NCBI GenBank assembly: GCA_009695195.1
Contig: SIBJ01000042.1
Span: forward strand, 1-33,495
From: Pedosphaera sp.
GTDB taxonomy: Bacteria; Verrucomicrobiota; Verrucomicrobiia; Limisphaerales; JADLHS01
DNA length: 33,495 nucleotides
Direction: 5' to 3'
Shown: positions 1 through 7,870 of the stretch, in pieces
Layout of the letters: each line of letters starts with the position of its first letter
Numbering within the stretch: the first letter of the stretch is position 1
Made by a program: the position numbers and the translations under genes
The notes under the pieces: generated by a model
Database searches by the model: none
What the model saw: the letters and a program-made list of their open reading frames with translations, nothing else
What the model was told of the DNA's origin: nothing

Positions 1-1
1 G

Positions 2-154
2 CTGAGTCATCCGGCGGGCAAGACCACTATCAAACTGGCCGTGCCCGAACGCGAACGCGACTGGTGGCGGCGCTTATGGGAAAAGATTTTAAGCCCGATT
101 CCCAACTGCAATGCGGTGGAAAACCATCCCGCTTTCACCCGCCAATCCGTATGA
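2..154 (+). CDS. C-terminal end of an unidentified protein (partial)
   Basis: An open frame enters from the left edge and ends at TGA 152-154, giving 50 residues. The fragment is rich in Trp, Arg and Glu (a DWWRRLWEK stretch about 30 residues from the end) and has no recognisable domain. It converges on sufU, and a perfect inverted repeat lies between them. The frame could be chance, but the stop just before the hairpin and the normal-looking composition favour a real gene end. I do not recognise the protein. Confidence 0.5.
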   Translation: MSHPAGKTTIKLAVPERERDWWRRLWEKILSPIPNCNAVENHPAFTRQSV

Positions 155-181
155 AAAATCAATTCCTACTGCATGGATTCG

Positions 182-225
182 GCTAATCTGCGCTCATCTT
201 CGCTAATCCATCAGCGCAGATTAGC
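182..225. terminator. Hairpin between convergent genes
   Basis: A perfect 13-bp inverted repeat (GCTAATCTGCGCT at 182-194, its complement at 213-225) encloses an 18-nt loop. It sits between the + strand gene ending at 154 and sufU ending at 229. There is no T-tract on either side, so it is not a classical intrinsic terminator. It could serve both converging transcripts or be a dispersed palindrome. Confidence 0.45.
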
Positions 226-228
226 GGT

Positions 229-684
229 TCAAATCTCCTCCGACTCCGTGGTCACCGGTTTCTGGTCGCCCTTGAGCGCGGCCATGGCGGCGTGCCAGGC
301 GAGCATGGCGCACTTCACGCGCGCCGGATATTTGTGAACGCCCGCGAACACCGCCAGCTTGCCCACGTCGTCCGCGACCTTGCCGGTGGTGATCATCTCG
401 CGCACGTGGCCGAACATGTTCTCGAGGTCGCCGCGGGTCTTTCCTTTGGCGAAATCCGTGAGCAACGACGCTGAGGCTTTCGAGATGCAGCAGCCCGAGC
501 CGGTGAAGCTGATGTCGTTGATTTTATCTCCGTCGAGAGCGAGGAAAAGTTTGAGTTGATCACCGCAAAGCGGGTTGTGGCCCTGTGCGGAACAGGTCGC
601 CGCCGGCAGCTCGTGGAAATTCCGCGGCTTCTTACAGTGGTCAAGAATGACCTGCTGATAGAGATCGTTCAGGTCGTCGAACAT
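229..684 (-). CDS. sufU: SufU/IscU-type Fe-S cluster assembly protein
   Basis: This 151-residue protein matches the SufU family over its full length. The N-terminus (LNDLYQQVILDHCKKPRN) is typical. The cluster/zinc ligands are visible as Cys40 with Asp42 (NPLCGD), Cys65 (GSGCCIS) and Cys125 (RVKCAMLAW). SufU accepts sulfur from the cysteine desulfurase SufS and relays it to the SufBCD scaffold in the cytoplasm. The gene lies downstream of sufD on the same strand. The usual neighbour sufS is not in the window, and sufB and sufC are also absent, so the suf genes are probably split. The 137 bp to sufD is filled by a dispersed repeat. Confidence 0.93.
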   Translation of the reverse strand: MFDDLNDLYQQVILDHCKKPRNFHELPAATCSAQGHNPLCGDQLKLFLALDGDKINDISFTGSGCCISKASASLLTDFAKGKTRGDLENMFGHVREMITTGKVADDVGKLAVFAGVHKYPARVKCAMLAWHAAMAALKGDQKPVTTESEEI

Positions 685-689
685 TTTTC

Positions 690-824
690 AAAGCTCCAAA
701 TTCCACGCTCCAACATCCAGAGAAGCTCCAAACTTCAAGCTCCAACTCGGGCGCGCAACCCATGGATTGGTGTTTGGCGCTTGGTGTTTCTCTGGAGCTT
801 GGATGTTGGTGCTTGGAGCTTTCA
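690..824. repeat. Intercistronic imperfect palindromic repeat, copy 1
   Basis: The stretch between sufD and sufU consists of short phrases of the GCTCCAA/TTGGAGC type arranged as an imperfect inverted repeat. The left arm (690-733) and right arm (772-824) pair roughly. The segment 792-825 matches 7838-7871 with two mismatches in 34. On the minus strand the repeat starts at the TGA of sufD, so the stop codon belongs to the repeat edge. It may fold in the sufDU transcript; any function is inferred. Confidence 0.75.
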
Positions 825-2174
825 TTTGCGTTCCGCCAGATGCGGATTCGCTTCCAGCCGTTCCCACACGAGTTTGTCCAACTCCTCTCGCGCGGGCTCG
901 TGCTGGATGCGCTCGATGATTTCGCCGGCGAAGGCGTGGATCAACATCCGCCGCGCCGTCTCCGGTCCGATCCCGCGCGTGCGTAAATAAAAAATGGACT
1001 CCTCGTTCAACTGCCCGATGGTCGCGCCGTGGGTGCATTTCACGTCGTCGGCGTAAATTTCCAGTTGCGGCTTGGTGTCGGCGGTGGCGTCGTCGGAGAG
1101 CAGGAGATTTTTGTTCGTCTGCTTGGCGTCGGTCTTTTGCGCGATGGGGCGGACGAGGATGCGGCCGTGGAAGACACCCTTGGATTTGTCGTCGAGGATG
1201 CCGTTGAAATATTCGTGGCTGGCGCAATGCGGCTGCGCGTGCTCGACGATCATGTGATGATCGGCCAGTTGCTCACCGCGCGTCAGGTAAAGACCGTTGA
1301 GGATGCATTCCAACCCTTCGCCCGCGAGTTTGGTGCGGATGTTGTTGCGCGAAAGTTTTGCGCCGAGCGCGAACGAATGGACGTTCACGTGGCTGGCGCG
1401 ACCGAACTCGCCATGAAACGCCGCCATGTGAAACGCGTCCGCCGCCTCGTCCTGAAATTTCACAAACTCCAGCGTCGCGTTGTCGCCAGCGAAAAGTTCG
1501 GTGACGGCGTTGGTGAAATAGCCCGAGCCGCCGAGCGAAACGTAGCTTTCGAGGATCGTCACTTTGCTGTTGGCGTCGGCGATGACGAGGTTGCGCGGAT
1601 GGAACGTCGCGCCGTTTTGTTGGGCGGTGGAGACATAGACGAATTGAATCGGCTCCTCCACGACCGTGCCCGCCGGGACGTGGACGAATCCGCCGTCGAG
1701 GAAGAATGCCTGATTGAGCGCGCCGAAACCGTTGTCCGCAAGCTGCGCGTACCGGCCAAGATGTTTTTCAAGAAACGCGCCGTCGGACACCAGTGCGGCG
1801 GCGAGACTGCCGGCCTTCACGCCGGGCGGAAGTTTTTTCACCGACGAGAGCTTCGGCGCGAAGTGGCCGTTTACAAAAACGAGTTTTGCGCCCGGCAATT
1901 TGGCGAAGGCAAAATCATTCAACGAACCGGCGGTGGCGCCGTCGGTCGGCGTCAGCGCGGGAAGGAACGGCAGGCGCGCGATGGCGGCGATGTTGGTGAA
2001 GCGCCAGTCTTCGTGGTGTAACGCCGGCAGCCCGAGATCCGTGAAGCGCGCGAGGCCGGCCCGGCGGATGGGCGCGAGCCAGGCGGGTTGCTTCACGTCG
2101 CGTTCGAGCGCGCTGAATTTTTCCGCGTAAACCGCCGCCGGGTTCACGATGGGTTGTTCTTTTGTTTGAACCAT
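822..2174 (-). CDS. sufD: SufD, Fe-S cluster assembly protein
   Basis: The 450-residue protein is a SufB/SufD-type beta-helix protein. Diagnostic segments are LPALHHEDWRFTNI near residue 50, a PIQFVYVS/ILESYVSLGG centre, and the conserved C-terminal core with THGATIGQLNEESIFYLRTRGI followed by A(R)RMLIHAFAGEI. That core is shared by SufB and SufD, but the N-terminal HHEDWR(F)TN motif and total length are those of SufD. It partners SufB and the ATPase SufC in de novo Fe-S cluster assembly in the cytoplasm. sufU follows downstream after a repeat; moaA lies 83 bp upstream on the same strand. SufB and SufC are not in the window. Confidence 0.93.
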   Translation of the reverse strand: MVQTKEQPIVNPAAVYAEKFSALERDVKQPAWLAPIRRAGLARFTDLGLPALHHEDWRFTNIAAIARLPFLPALTPTDGATAGSLNDFAFAKLPGAKLVFVNGHFAPKLSSVKKLPPGVKAGSLAAALVSDGAFLEKHLGRYAQLADNGFGALNQAFFLDGGFVHVPAGTVVEEPIQFVYVSTAQQNGATFHPRNLVIADANSKVTILESYVSLGGSGYFTNAVTELFAGDNATLEFVKFQDEAADAFHMAAFHGEFGRASHVNVHSFALGAKLSRNNIRTKLAGEGLECILNGLYLTRGEQLADHHMIVEHAQPHCASHEYFNGILDDKSKGVFHGRILVRPIAQKTDAKQTNKNLLLSDDATADTKPQLEIYADDVKCTHGATIGQLNEESIFYLRTRGIGPETARRMLIHAFAGEIIERIQHEPAREELDKLVWERLEANPHLAERK

Positions 2175-2257
2175 GTTGCTTGCTCCAAAGGATTCGGAAT
2201 TGAGGGGTCATTCTGCCATGAAAGCCCGCTGGCGCAAGTCCGCGCCGTGGGGTTGTT

Positions 2258-3316
2258 TCAACCGCCAATACAACTCATCGAGCGCGGCGGTGGGACGAAC
2301 TCCGGCTCGCCGATGTGATGCCGCGCTTCCTTCAGCCACGCGACTTCGCGCAGCCAGCCGGTGAGGTCGGCATCGGACGCGCCGTTGCGCAGCCGGGAAC
2401 GAAGATCGTGCTCGGCGACGCTGAACAAACAGGTGCGGATTTTTCCGTCGGCGGTGAGGCGGAGGCGATTGCAATGGCCGCAAAACGGTTCGCTCACGGG
2501 CGCGATGACGCCGATCTCGCCGCGACCGTCGGCGAAGCCCCACCGCTTGGAGGTGGACGACGGATTGTCCGGCGCGATGGGCCGTAGCTCGAAGCGGGCG
2601 CGGATGCGTCGGAGTATTTCCGCGCCGGTCATCACCATCTCCTTCTGCCAGGCGCGCGCGGAATCCAGCGGCATGAACTCGATGAAACGAAAACTCAGAT
2701 TGTGTTCGCGCGCGAACTCGACGAGCGACTCGATTTCGTGGTCGTTGATCTCGCGGATGATGACGGCGTTGACCTTGACCGGGCTGAAACCGAGTTCCTG
2801 CGCGAGCCGGATGCTTTCCAAAAGTTCATTCAACCCATCGCGGCCAGTGATTTTCTTGAAGTTGTCGCGGTCGAGTGAATCGAGGCTGAAGCTGACGCGA
2901 CGCAAGCCGGCTTCGCGCAGGGCGCGGGCTTTTTGCGCGAAGAGAAAACCATTCGTCGTCATCGCGAGGTCCTCGACGCCGGGAATTTTCGCGATGCGGG
3001 CGACGAGGTCTTCGAGGCCGTGGCGCAGGAGCGGTTCGCCGCCGGTCAGCCGGATTTTTTGGATGCCCAGCCCGACGGCGAGACGGACGACGCGCTCAAG
3101 TTCTTCAAACGTGAGGATGAGCGATTTTTCGACCCACTGCTGGACGATGGGCGTGGAGTTGGGCAGGTGCGCCCAATGACCGCGGTAAAAATTCTGCGCG
3201 GCCTCGGTTTCCGGGAGGCAGTAGAGGCAGCGGAAATTGCAGCGGTCGGTCAGGCTGATGCGCAAGTCGCGCAACGTGCGGCCGTGCGAATCAACGAGCG
3301 CGCCGGCATTGGTCAT
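2258..3316 (-). CDS. moaA: GTP 3',8-cyclase MoaA (molybdopterin synthesis)
   Basis: This radical-SAM enzyme catalyses the first step of molybdenum-cofactor synthesis. From the chosen start it is 352 residues. The N-terminal SAM cluster motif is C26-x3-C30-x2-C33 (DRCNFRCLYC), followed by LTGGEPLLR. The second cluster motif is near the C-terminus (EPFCGHCNRLRLTADGKIRTCLFS). The protein ends in Gly-Gly, as active MoaA does. The start at 3316 gives an ATGA overlap with the stop of the upstream coiled-coil gene, indicating translational coupling. The frame stays open upstream, but the extra 59 residues are Arg-rich and not MoaA-like. No other moa genes are present. A Moco riboswitch would not be expected inside this junction. 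Confidence 0.95.
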   Translation of the reverse strand: MTNAGALVDSHGRTLRDLRISLTDRCNFRCLYCLPETEAAQNFYRGHWAHLPNSTPIVQQWVEKSLILTFEELERVVRLAVGLGIQKIRLTGGEPLLRHGLEDLVARIAKIPGVEDLAMTTNGFLFAQKARALREAGLRRVSFSLDSLDRDNFKKITGRDGLNELLESIRLAQELGFSPVKVNAVIIREINDHEIESLVEFAREHNLSFRFIEFMPLDSARAWQKEMVMTGAEILRRIRARFELRPIAPDNPSSTSKRWGFADGRGEIGVIAPVSEPFCGHCNRLRLTADGKIRTCLFSVAEHDLRSRLRNGASDADLTGWLREVAWLKEARHHIGEPEFVPPPRSMSCIGG

Positions 3317-4080
3317 TTCGGAGCGGCGGGGGCGTTCGTCAACGGCGGGATGACGCGCACGGAGCCGTCGGCGTTCACTTCGACGTTGAGATCGTAATGG
3401 TTGGTGGAGGGCGGCGATGTGAGCGGGCCTTTTTGCATGAGCTTTTGCGCGCCCTTTTGTTCGTCGCTGGCGAAAAGACCTTTGCGGATCCATTCCAGCC
3501 GGCGGGAGACATTGAGTTCCTCGCGCAACTTGGCGACCTGCGCGCGCACCACGACGAGGTCGTTGAACTGGCGTTCCAGTTCCGCCTTCTCCGCCATCAG
3601 GCGCTTGAGTTCTTTTTCGAGGAACGCCTTGTCCCCTTCCGAAGCCGTGAGCTTGCGTTTGGTTTCCGTGATCAAGCCGGTAAGGTTGGTGAGCGCCGTG
3701 CTCAGGTCGGCGGCGCGCAGGTCGAGTTCGTGATTCTGTTTTTCGAGGTCGGCGATTTTCGCATCGCGCTTGGCCAAGTCTTCCTTGCTCGCTTTCAGGA
3801 AATCCTCGGTCTTGACGAGCGCGGTCGCGACGTCGGTGTATTTGTTGGTGAGCGTGCCGAGGTCGGCGCGGACGACCGTGAGGTCGTTCGAGAGCAGGAC
3901 GTTGACCTGCTGCTGTTCACCGAGGTCCCGGGTGGTCTTCACCACCTGGTTGGAGAAAGTGACGACGGTTTCCGTGTCCTTTTTCTTCTCGTCCGCGGCT
4001 TGTTTCTTCGTCGTGACCAAGGCGACCAGCAGGCCGAGTGACAATACGGCCAAAATTATTACACCAATCATGGTTTTCAT
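3313..4080 (-). CDS. Membrane-anchored coiled-coil protein of unknown function
   Basis: The 255-residue protein has one N-terminal membrane segment (about residues 4-23) directly followed by a charged KK/DEKKK stretch. A long predicted coiled coil (about 70-195) is dense in Leu heptads with Glu, Lys and Asp. The C-terminal tail is short and Pro/Ser/Asn-rich, ending TNAPAAPK. No enzymatic motif is visible. The topology suggests an envelope-anchored structural or scaffold protein with the coiled coil in the periplasm or, less likely, the cytoplasm. Its stop overlaps the moaA start by four bases, so the two are co-translated, but nothing links it to molybdopterin chemistry. Confidence 0.8.
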   Translation of the reverse strand: MKTMIGVIILAVLSLGLLVALVTTKKQAADEKKKDTETVVTFSNQVVKTTRDLGEQQQVNVLLSNDLTVVRADLGTLTNKYTDVATALVKTEDFLKASKEDLAKRDAKIADLEKQNHELDLRAADLSTALTNLTGLITETKRKLTASEGDKAFLEKELKRLMAEKAELERQFNDLVVVRAQVAKLREELNVSRRLEWIRKGLFASDEQKGAQKLMQKGPLTSPPSTNHYDLNVEVNADGSVRVIPPLTNAPAAPK

Positions 4081-4131
4081 AACGACACCATGATGCCGGT
4101 CAATCGGAGGTTTGGCAAGCGTGTGATTTCG

Positions 4132-5028
4132 TCAGCGCAACCGGAATCCGCCCTGGAACACAACCTCCGCCGCCGTCACGGCGAGAAAGACCGTGCTCAC
4201 CACGGCGTTGAGGCGGAAGAACGCCACGTTGATCCAGTTCAATCCACGCCGCCGCGCGATCCAATGCTCCGTGACCAGACAGACGACGATGATCAGCCAG
4301 CCGATGAGATATGCGATCCGAAACCGGCACAGCAACCCGAACGCGAACAGCAGCCCGCACATCACCAGGTGCGCGAGGAAGGCCGCCTGCAACGCGTTCT
4401 TCGGCCCCCACGCCACCACGAGCGAGCGCAAGCCGTGCGACTTGTCGAACTCGTAATCCTGCAACGCGTAGATGATGTCGAACCCCACCAGCCACAGCAC
4501 GACCGTGACGGCGAGGACGAGCATCTGAATCGTTTCCAGCGCCGAAACCTCCGCGCCCTTCACAGCCAGCCACGCCCCGACCGGTGCCAGCGCGAGCGCG
4601 GCCCCGAGAAATACATGGGTGTAATCCGTGAACCGTTTCGTCAGCGAATAAAAACAAATCACCACGAGCGCCACCGGTGAAAGGTAAAAGCAGAGCGGGT
4701 TCAGAAAAAAACTGGCGGTCACCAACCCGGCGCCAGCGAGAACGCACAGCGCAACCGCCCCGCTAAGACTGATCGCGCCCGCCGGCAAATGCCGGCTGGC
4801 CGTGCGCGGGTTCAGCGCGTCAAATTTCCGGTCCGCGATCCGGTTGAACGCCATCGCACAGGTGCGGGCGGAAACCATCGCGGCGAGGATGAGCAGAAAA
4901 GTTTTCCAGCCGGGCCAGCCGCGATTGGCCCGCGCCGCGACGAGCATCGCCGCCAGCGCGAACGGCAGCGCAAAGATCGTGTGCGAGAAGCGCACGAACG
5001 AGAGCCATTTTTTTATTGAGGAAAACAT
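4132..5028 (-). CDS. UbiA-family prenyltransferase, probably MqnP-like
   Basis: The protein (298 residues from the ATG at 5028) is a polytopic UbiA-type aromatic prenyltransferase. The two Asp-rich prenyl-diphosphate/Mg sites are visible: NRIADRKFD at about 62-70 and DIIYALQDYEFD at about 184-195. The N-terminus (FVRFSHTIFALPFAL) is typical of the family. ubiX follows upstream in the same run, interrupted by a small gene. The UbiA-UbiX pairing is typical of the futalosine menaquinone pathway (MqnP with its UbiX/UbiD-type decarboxylation step), though 4-hydroxybenzoate polyprenyltransferase (UbiA) cannot be excluded. An ATG at 5049 is also in frame, but it lies in a 7-bp tandem repeat and adds only repeat-coded residues. 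Confidence 0.88.
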   Translation of the reverse strand: MFSSIKKWLSFVRFSHTIFALPFALAAMLVAARANRGWPGWKTFLLILAAMVSARTCAMAFNRIADRKFDALNPRTASRHLPAGAISLSGAVALCVLAGAGLVTASFFLNPLCFYLSPVALVVICFYSLTKRFTDYTHVFLGAALALAPVGAWLAVKGAEVSALETIQMLVLAVTVVLWLVGFDIIYALQDYEFDKSHGLRSLVVAWGPKNALQAAFLAHLVMCGLLFAFGLLCRFRIAYLIGWLIIVVCLVTEHWIARRRGLNWINVAFFRLNAVVSTVFLAVTAAEVVFQGGFRLR

Positions 5029-5058
5029 CCAACATCCAACATCGAACAACCAACATCC
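5024..5058. repeat. Heptanucleotide array AACATCC x5
   Basis: Five 7-bp units run from 5024 to 5058; three are exact AACATCC and two are one-base variants. The array overlaps the 5' end of the UbiA-family gene and lies six bases outside the stop of the four-helix-bundle gene. The same core, inverted, occurs at 5524-5558 on the other side of that gene. Confidence 0.9.
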
Positions 5059-5063
5059 AATGG

Positions 5064-5573
5064 TTAGCCGGCTTCGCCGGAGGGGTAATGGGCGGAGGTT
5101 GGTGGTTTTCGCCGCTCGGTCAAAGCATTTCGTTTTGCGGTTTGAATGCTCGAAAAGAAAATGCGGATCAACTCCTCGGATTCACTCATAACGAACGCCA
5201 GATTGGGATCATTTGTCGCCCAACCCTTCCGCTGGATGAGCCTCGCCCATCGTCGCGTTTCGCGAAGTTCTTTGAGGCAGACTTTGAGCTTGTGGATAAA
5301 ATCATCGCGCGACTCGGCATCTTCGGCCTCGCCGTGATTGGGATAGGGCGAAGTGCCGGAGCGGAGAATTTGTCCGGCCACATGATTACCCGCCCGCGTG
5401 TTCGGCAACTGTTCCGACAAATCAATCACCGCCAAGGCGAACTCCAGCAGTCGTTCTTCAAGGTCGTATTTGCGGTCTGGCTTTGCTCCGTCGTGAAACT
5501 CCCAGGCCTCGGACGCCACCTCCTTGGATGTTGGATGTTGGATGTTGGATGTTGGATGTTTGTCCTTTTTCAT
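5064..5573 (-). CDS. Four-helix-bundle protein (23S rRNA intervening-sequence family)
   Basis: The 169-residue protein matches the small four-helix-bundle family first noted in 23S rRNA intervening sequences. Typical segments are LEFALAVIDLSEQLPNTRAGNHVAGQILRSGTS, then a second helix pair (DDFIHKLKVCLKELRETRRWARLI) and a SEELIRIFFSSIQTAK helix. The molecular function of the family is not established. The start at 5573 lies one base after the ubiX stop, suggesting coupled translation. Residues 7-18 (HPTSNIQHPTSK) are encoded by a heptanucleotide array, and the tail after about residue 150 is low-complexity. The gene is framed by inverted copies of the same array and separates ubiX from the prenyltransferase gene, so it looks inserted. 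Confidence 0.85.
   Translation of the reverse strand: MKKDKHPTSNIQHPTSKEVASEAWEFHDGAKPDRKYDLEERLLEFALAVIDLSEQLPNTRAGNHVAGQILRSGTSPYPNHGEAEDAESRDDFIHKLKVCLKELRETRRWARLIQRKGWATNDPNLAFVMSESEELIRIFFSSIQTAKRNALTERRKPPTSAHYPSGEAG
5524..5558. repeat. Heptanucleotide array TTGGATG x5
   Basis: Five exact TTGGATG units lie inside the 5' end of the four-helix-bundle gene. Since 7 bp is not a multiple of 3, three units encode one 7-residue cycle (read HPTSNIQ on the minus strand). The core is the inverted complement of the 5024-5058 array. Confidence 0.95.
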
Positions 5574-5574
5574 T

Positions 5575-6132
5575 TCATTCCCTCTCCTCCGCCCAACGGG
5601 CCACCAAATTATTCGCCACGCCCAGGTGATCGAGCACGCGCGCCACGACGGTGTCCGCCACCTGCTCGATGGTTTGCGGCCGCATGTAGAACGACGGGTT
5701 CGCCGGCAGAATGATCGCGCCGGCGAGCAGGAGCAGTTCAAAATTCTTCACGTGAATGAGACTCAGCGGCGTTTCGCGCGGGACGAGGATCAATTTCTTT
5801 TTCTCTTTCAACACCACGTCCGCCGCGCGCAGCAGCACGTCCTCGCTGTAACCGTGCGCGATGCGACCCAGCGTGCCCATCGTGCAAGGGATCACGACCA
5901 TCGCGTCCGGAGGGTTCGAGCCGCTGGCGAACGGGGCGTTCATGCTTTTGACGTTGTGCGTCTTGACGCCGGCGGGGAGGCGCAAGCCGCCGGGCAGTTC
6001 CTCGGCGATGACCTGTTGCGCATAGTTGCTCATCACGACGTGGATTTCGTGCGCGGCGGGATCGAGAGTGTCGAGCAACCGCTGCGCGTAAATCACGCCG
6101 CTGGCGCCAGTGAGGGCTACAAGAATTTTCAC
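5575..6132 (-). CDS. ubiX: UbiX-type flavin prenyltransferase
   Basis: The 185-residue flavoprotein carries the UbiX N-terminal signature (LVALTGASGVIYAQRLL), the central PCTMGTLGRIAHGYSEDVLLRAADV segment and the late ETPLS-IH-KN and ANPSFYMRPQTIEQ elements. UbiX attaches dimethylallyl to FMN, making the prenylated cofactor needed by UbiD-type decarboxylases. Here it probably serves menaquinone synthesis, given the UbiA-family gene downstream. No ubiD is in the window. The gene ends one base before the four-helix-bundle start. The 59 bp upstream, before the TPR-like gene stop, holds no obvious signal. Confidence 0.94.
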   Translation of the reverse strand: MKILVALTGASGVIYAQRLLDTLDPAAHEIHVVMSNYAQQVIAEELPGGLRLPAGVKTHNVKSMNAPFASGSNPPDAMVVIPCTMGTLGRIAHGYSEDVLLRAADVVLKEKKKLILVPRETPLSLIHVKNFELLLLAGAIILPANPSFYMRPQTIEQVADTVVARVLDHLGVANNLVARWAEERE

Positions 6133-6191
6133 AAGTAAGCTGCGTTAGCGGAGAAAACTATGACGCCACCGCGCGACGGGAGCAAGTGCGC

Positions 6192-7736
6192 TCAACGGTT
6201 CGTGCTGGCGGGCGCGTTGGTCGCAGCTCCCGGCACTACGAGCTGAGCGGAGGCCGCATTGGTGGAAGCCGTCGCCGTCTCGGGCCCGAGGTTGAGCAGG
6301 CCGCGCAACGTCGCGCGCATTTGCGGGGGCAGGCCCAGAGTTTCGTCTTTCGGATCCAGCATCCGATTCACCATCTCCTTTTGAGTGTCTTCGAGCGGCT
6401 TGAGGGCAATGGCCATTTCGCGGCCCTTGATTTGATCCATGAACTTTTTCCAGATGATATTCGCGGTCAATGCCTGGCCGCGGGAAAGTTCGCTCTCGCC
6501 GATGACCAGGTTCGCGTAGCTCTGATACATCAGGCCTTCGATCGCGGCCTGGATGCGGTCGGCATCCGTCTCATTGAAGTCGCCCACGATCCGCCCCATG
6601 CAGTACTCATCCAGCGTGACGTTGCGCGGGAGGGAATTCGGCTGATTGTCGAGGATGGTTTTGTCCGGATATTTTTCGCCGAGGTATTGATACCACTTCG
6701 CCGCTTCGCCGATGCGGTTGTATTGGTAGAGAAAATAAACGGCGTCCTTCAAAAAATTCCGGTGCCCAGTCGCGATGTGCGACCGACTGCGTTCGTCCTC
6801 CCGCATGGCCTCCTCGTAGGCGAAATTCGTCTTGGGAATGATCTCGAGGTTCGGCCCGAAACCAAACCCGCCCTTCATGAGCCGGCCGCGGCGGAAACTC
6901 ACCTGCATGGACTGGAAAATCAGCCGGCGCAACTGGATCAAATCCTCCGCCTTCACGTGCGTCGGATTTTTCTTCGCCATGTCCAGCCCCTTCACGCCCC
7001 AATACACCGCCTGCGACTCGGGCAGCCGCCATTCGAGCGGGCCGTAAAGTTCGTCCACCTGTTTCATGAACACCGGGTCCATTTTGTATTTGTTGGTCAG
7101 CACTTGTTGACGCGCGCGGGCCTCGTCGGTGGGCGGATGGATCAACTCGTCGAGGTTCGCCGCCTTGTTGCCGAAGACCGCGGACATGTCCTTCAACCAC
7201 TCGCGTTTGTAATAGAGGTTCGCGTCGTCGAGGTTCGCGCCCATCTTGTGCTGGAACTGCCAGCCGAGTTCGCGGTGGATCAGGACGTCGTCGGGATTGT
7301 ACTTGAGGCCCTCGTCGCGCAGGAGCGCGATGCCCGCCTGCACCCAGCGCCAGCGGTCCGCGTAATTGCCCGGCGCGTTCTCCTTGAACTTCACCGAGAT
7401 GTTGTAGGACATGTTCCACGCGGCGTTGACCCAGACCTGCGGGAAGTGCGGCTCGAGCTTCGTGATCCAGTCGGCGAGCTGCTGGATCTCAAAAAATTTG
7501 TCGTCGTCCTGCAATTCCGTGAGCCGGATCCACAGCGCGTTGGCGATCAAGCCGCGAAACCCGCCCAGCGCCACCGTCGTGAACGCCAGCACCGGCGGCG
7601 CGTTGTCCAGCACCGCCATGTGCGTCAAGCCGAGCCGCTCGCGATCGCGATTCAACGCGCGTTGCACCCGCGACGAACCGGTGAGCAGCACCGCGGCCAG
7701 CACGAGCAGGATGATTTTTTTAAGACGGCCGCTCAT
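6192..7736 (-). CDS. Membrane-anchored TPR-like protein of the ABC/SPFH locus
   Basis: The 514-residue protein has an N-terminal signal-anchor (about 7-20). The conserved segment ALGGFRGLIANALWIR (about 56-71) is followed by helical, Trp/Tyr-rich repeats (LADWITKLEPHFPQVWVNAAWNMSYN) of TPR-like character. The C-terminal tail (TASTNAASAQ...APASTNR) is low-complexity and probably disordered. I know similar proteins only as hypothetical TPR proteins placed next to ABC-2 exporters. It lies directly downstream of the ABC permease, separated by a dispersed repeat, and is likely the periplasmic or membrane-bound partner of that transporter. No catalytic motif is visible. Confidence 0.8.
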   Translation of the reverse strand: MSGRLKKIILLVLAAVLLTGSSRVQRALNRDRERLGLTHMAVLDNAPPVLAFTTVALGGFRGLIANALWIRLTELQDDDKFFEIQQLADWITKLEPHFPQVWVNAAWNMSYNISVKFKENAPGNYADRWRWVQAGIALLRDEGLKYNPDDVLIHRELGWQFQHKMGANLDDANLYYKREWLKDMSAVFGNKAANLDELIHPPTDEARARQQVLTNKYKMDPVFMKQVDELYGPLEWRLPESQAVYWGVKGLDMAKKNPTHVKAEDLIQLRRLIFQSMQVSFRRGRLMKGGFGFGPNLEIIPKTNFAYEEAMREDERSRSHIATGHRNFLKDAVYFLYQYNRIGEAAKWYQYLGEKYPDKTILDNQPNSLPRNVTLDEYCMGRIVGDFNETDADRIQAAIEGLMYQSYANLVIGESELSRGQALTANIIWKKFMDQIKGREMAIALKPLEDTQKEMVNRMLDPKDETLGLPPQMRATLRGLLNLGPETATASTNAASAQLVVPGAATNAPASTNR

Positions 7737-7747
7737 GCCTGTTTAAC

Positions 7748-7870
7748 GAAGCTCCAAGCTCCAGAGAAACTCCAACCTCCAAACACCAAGGTGCAACTGC
7801 ACGAAGCTGCCATTGAAGCTTGGTGCTTGATGCTTCGCTGGAGCTTGGAGGTTGGTGCTTGGTGCTTTCA
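7748..7870. repeat. Intercistronic imperfect palindromic repeat, copy 2
   Basis: A second copy of the GCTCCAA/TTGGAGC-type repeat fills the gap between the ABC permease and the TPR-like gene. The arms pair imperfectly around an AGCTGC/GCAACTGC centre. As in copy 1, its edge is the TGA of the upstream minus-strand gene (7868-7870), and the last 34 bases match copy 1 with two differences. Confidence 0.75.

Noticed and set aside
5024..5558. CRISPR-like array
   Set aside because: Units are 7 bp, directly joined with no spacers, and no cas genes are present.
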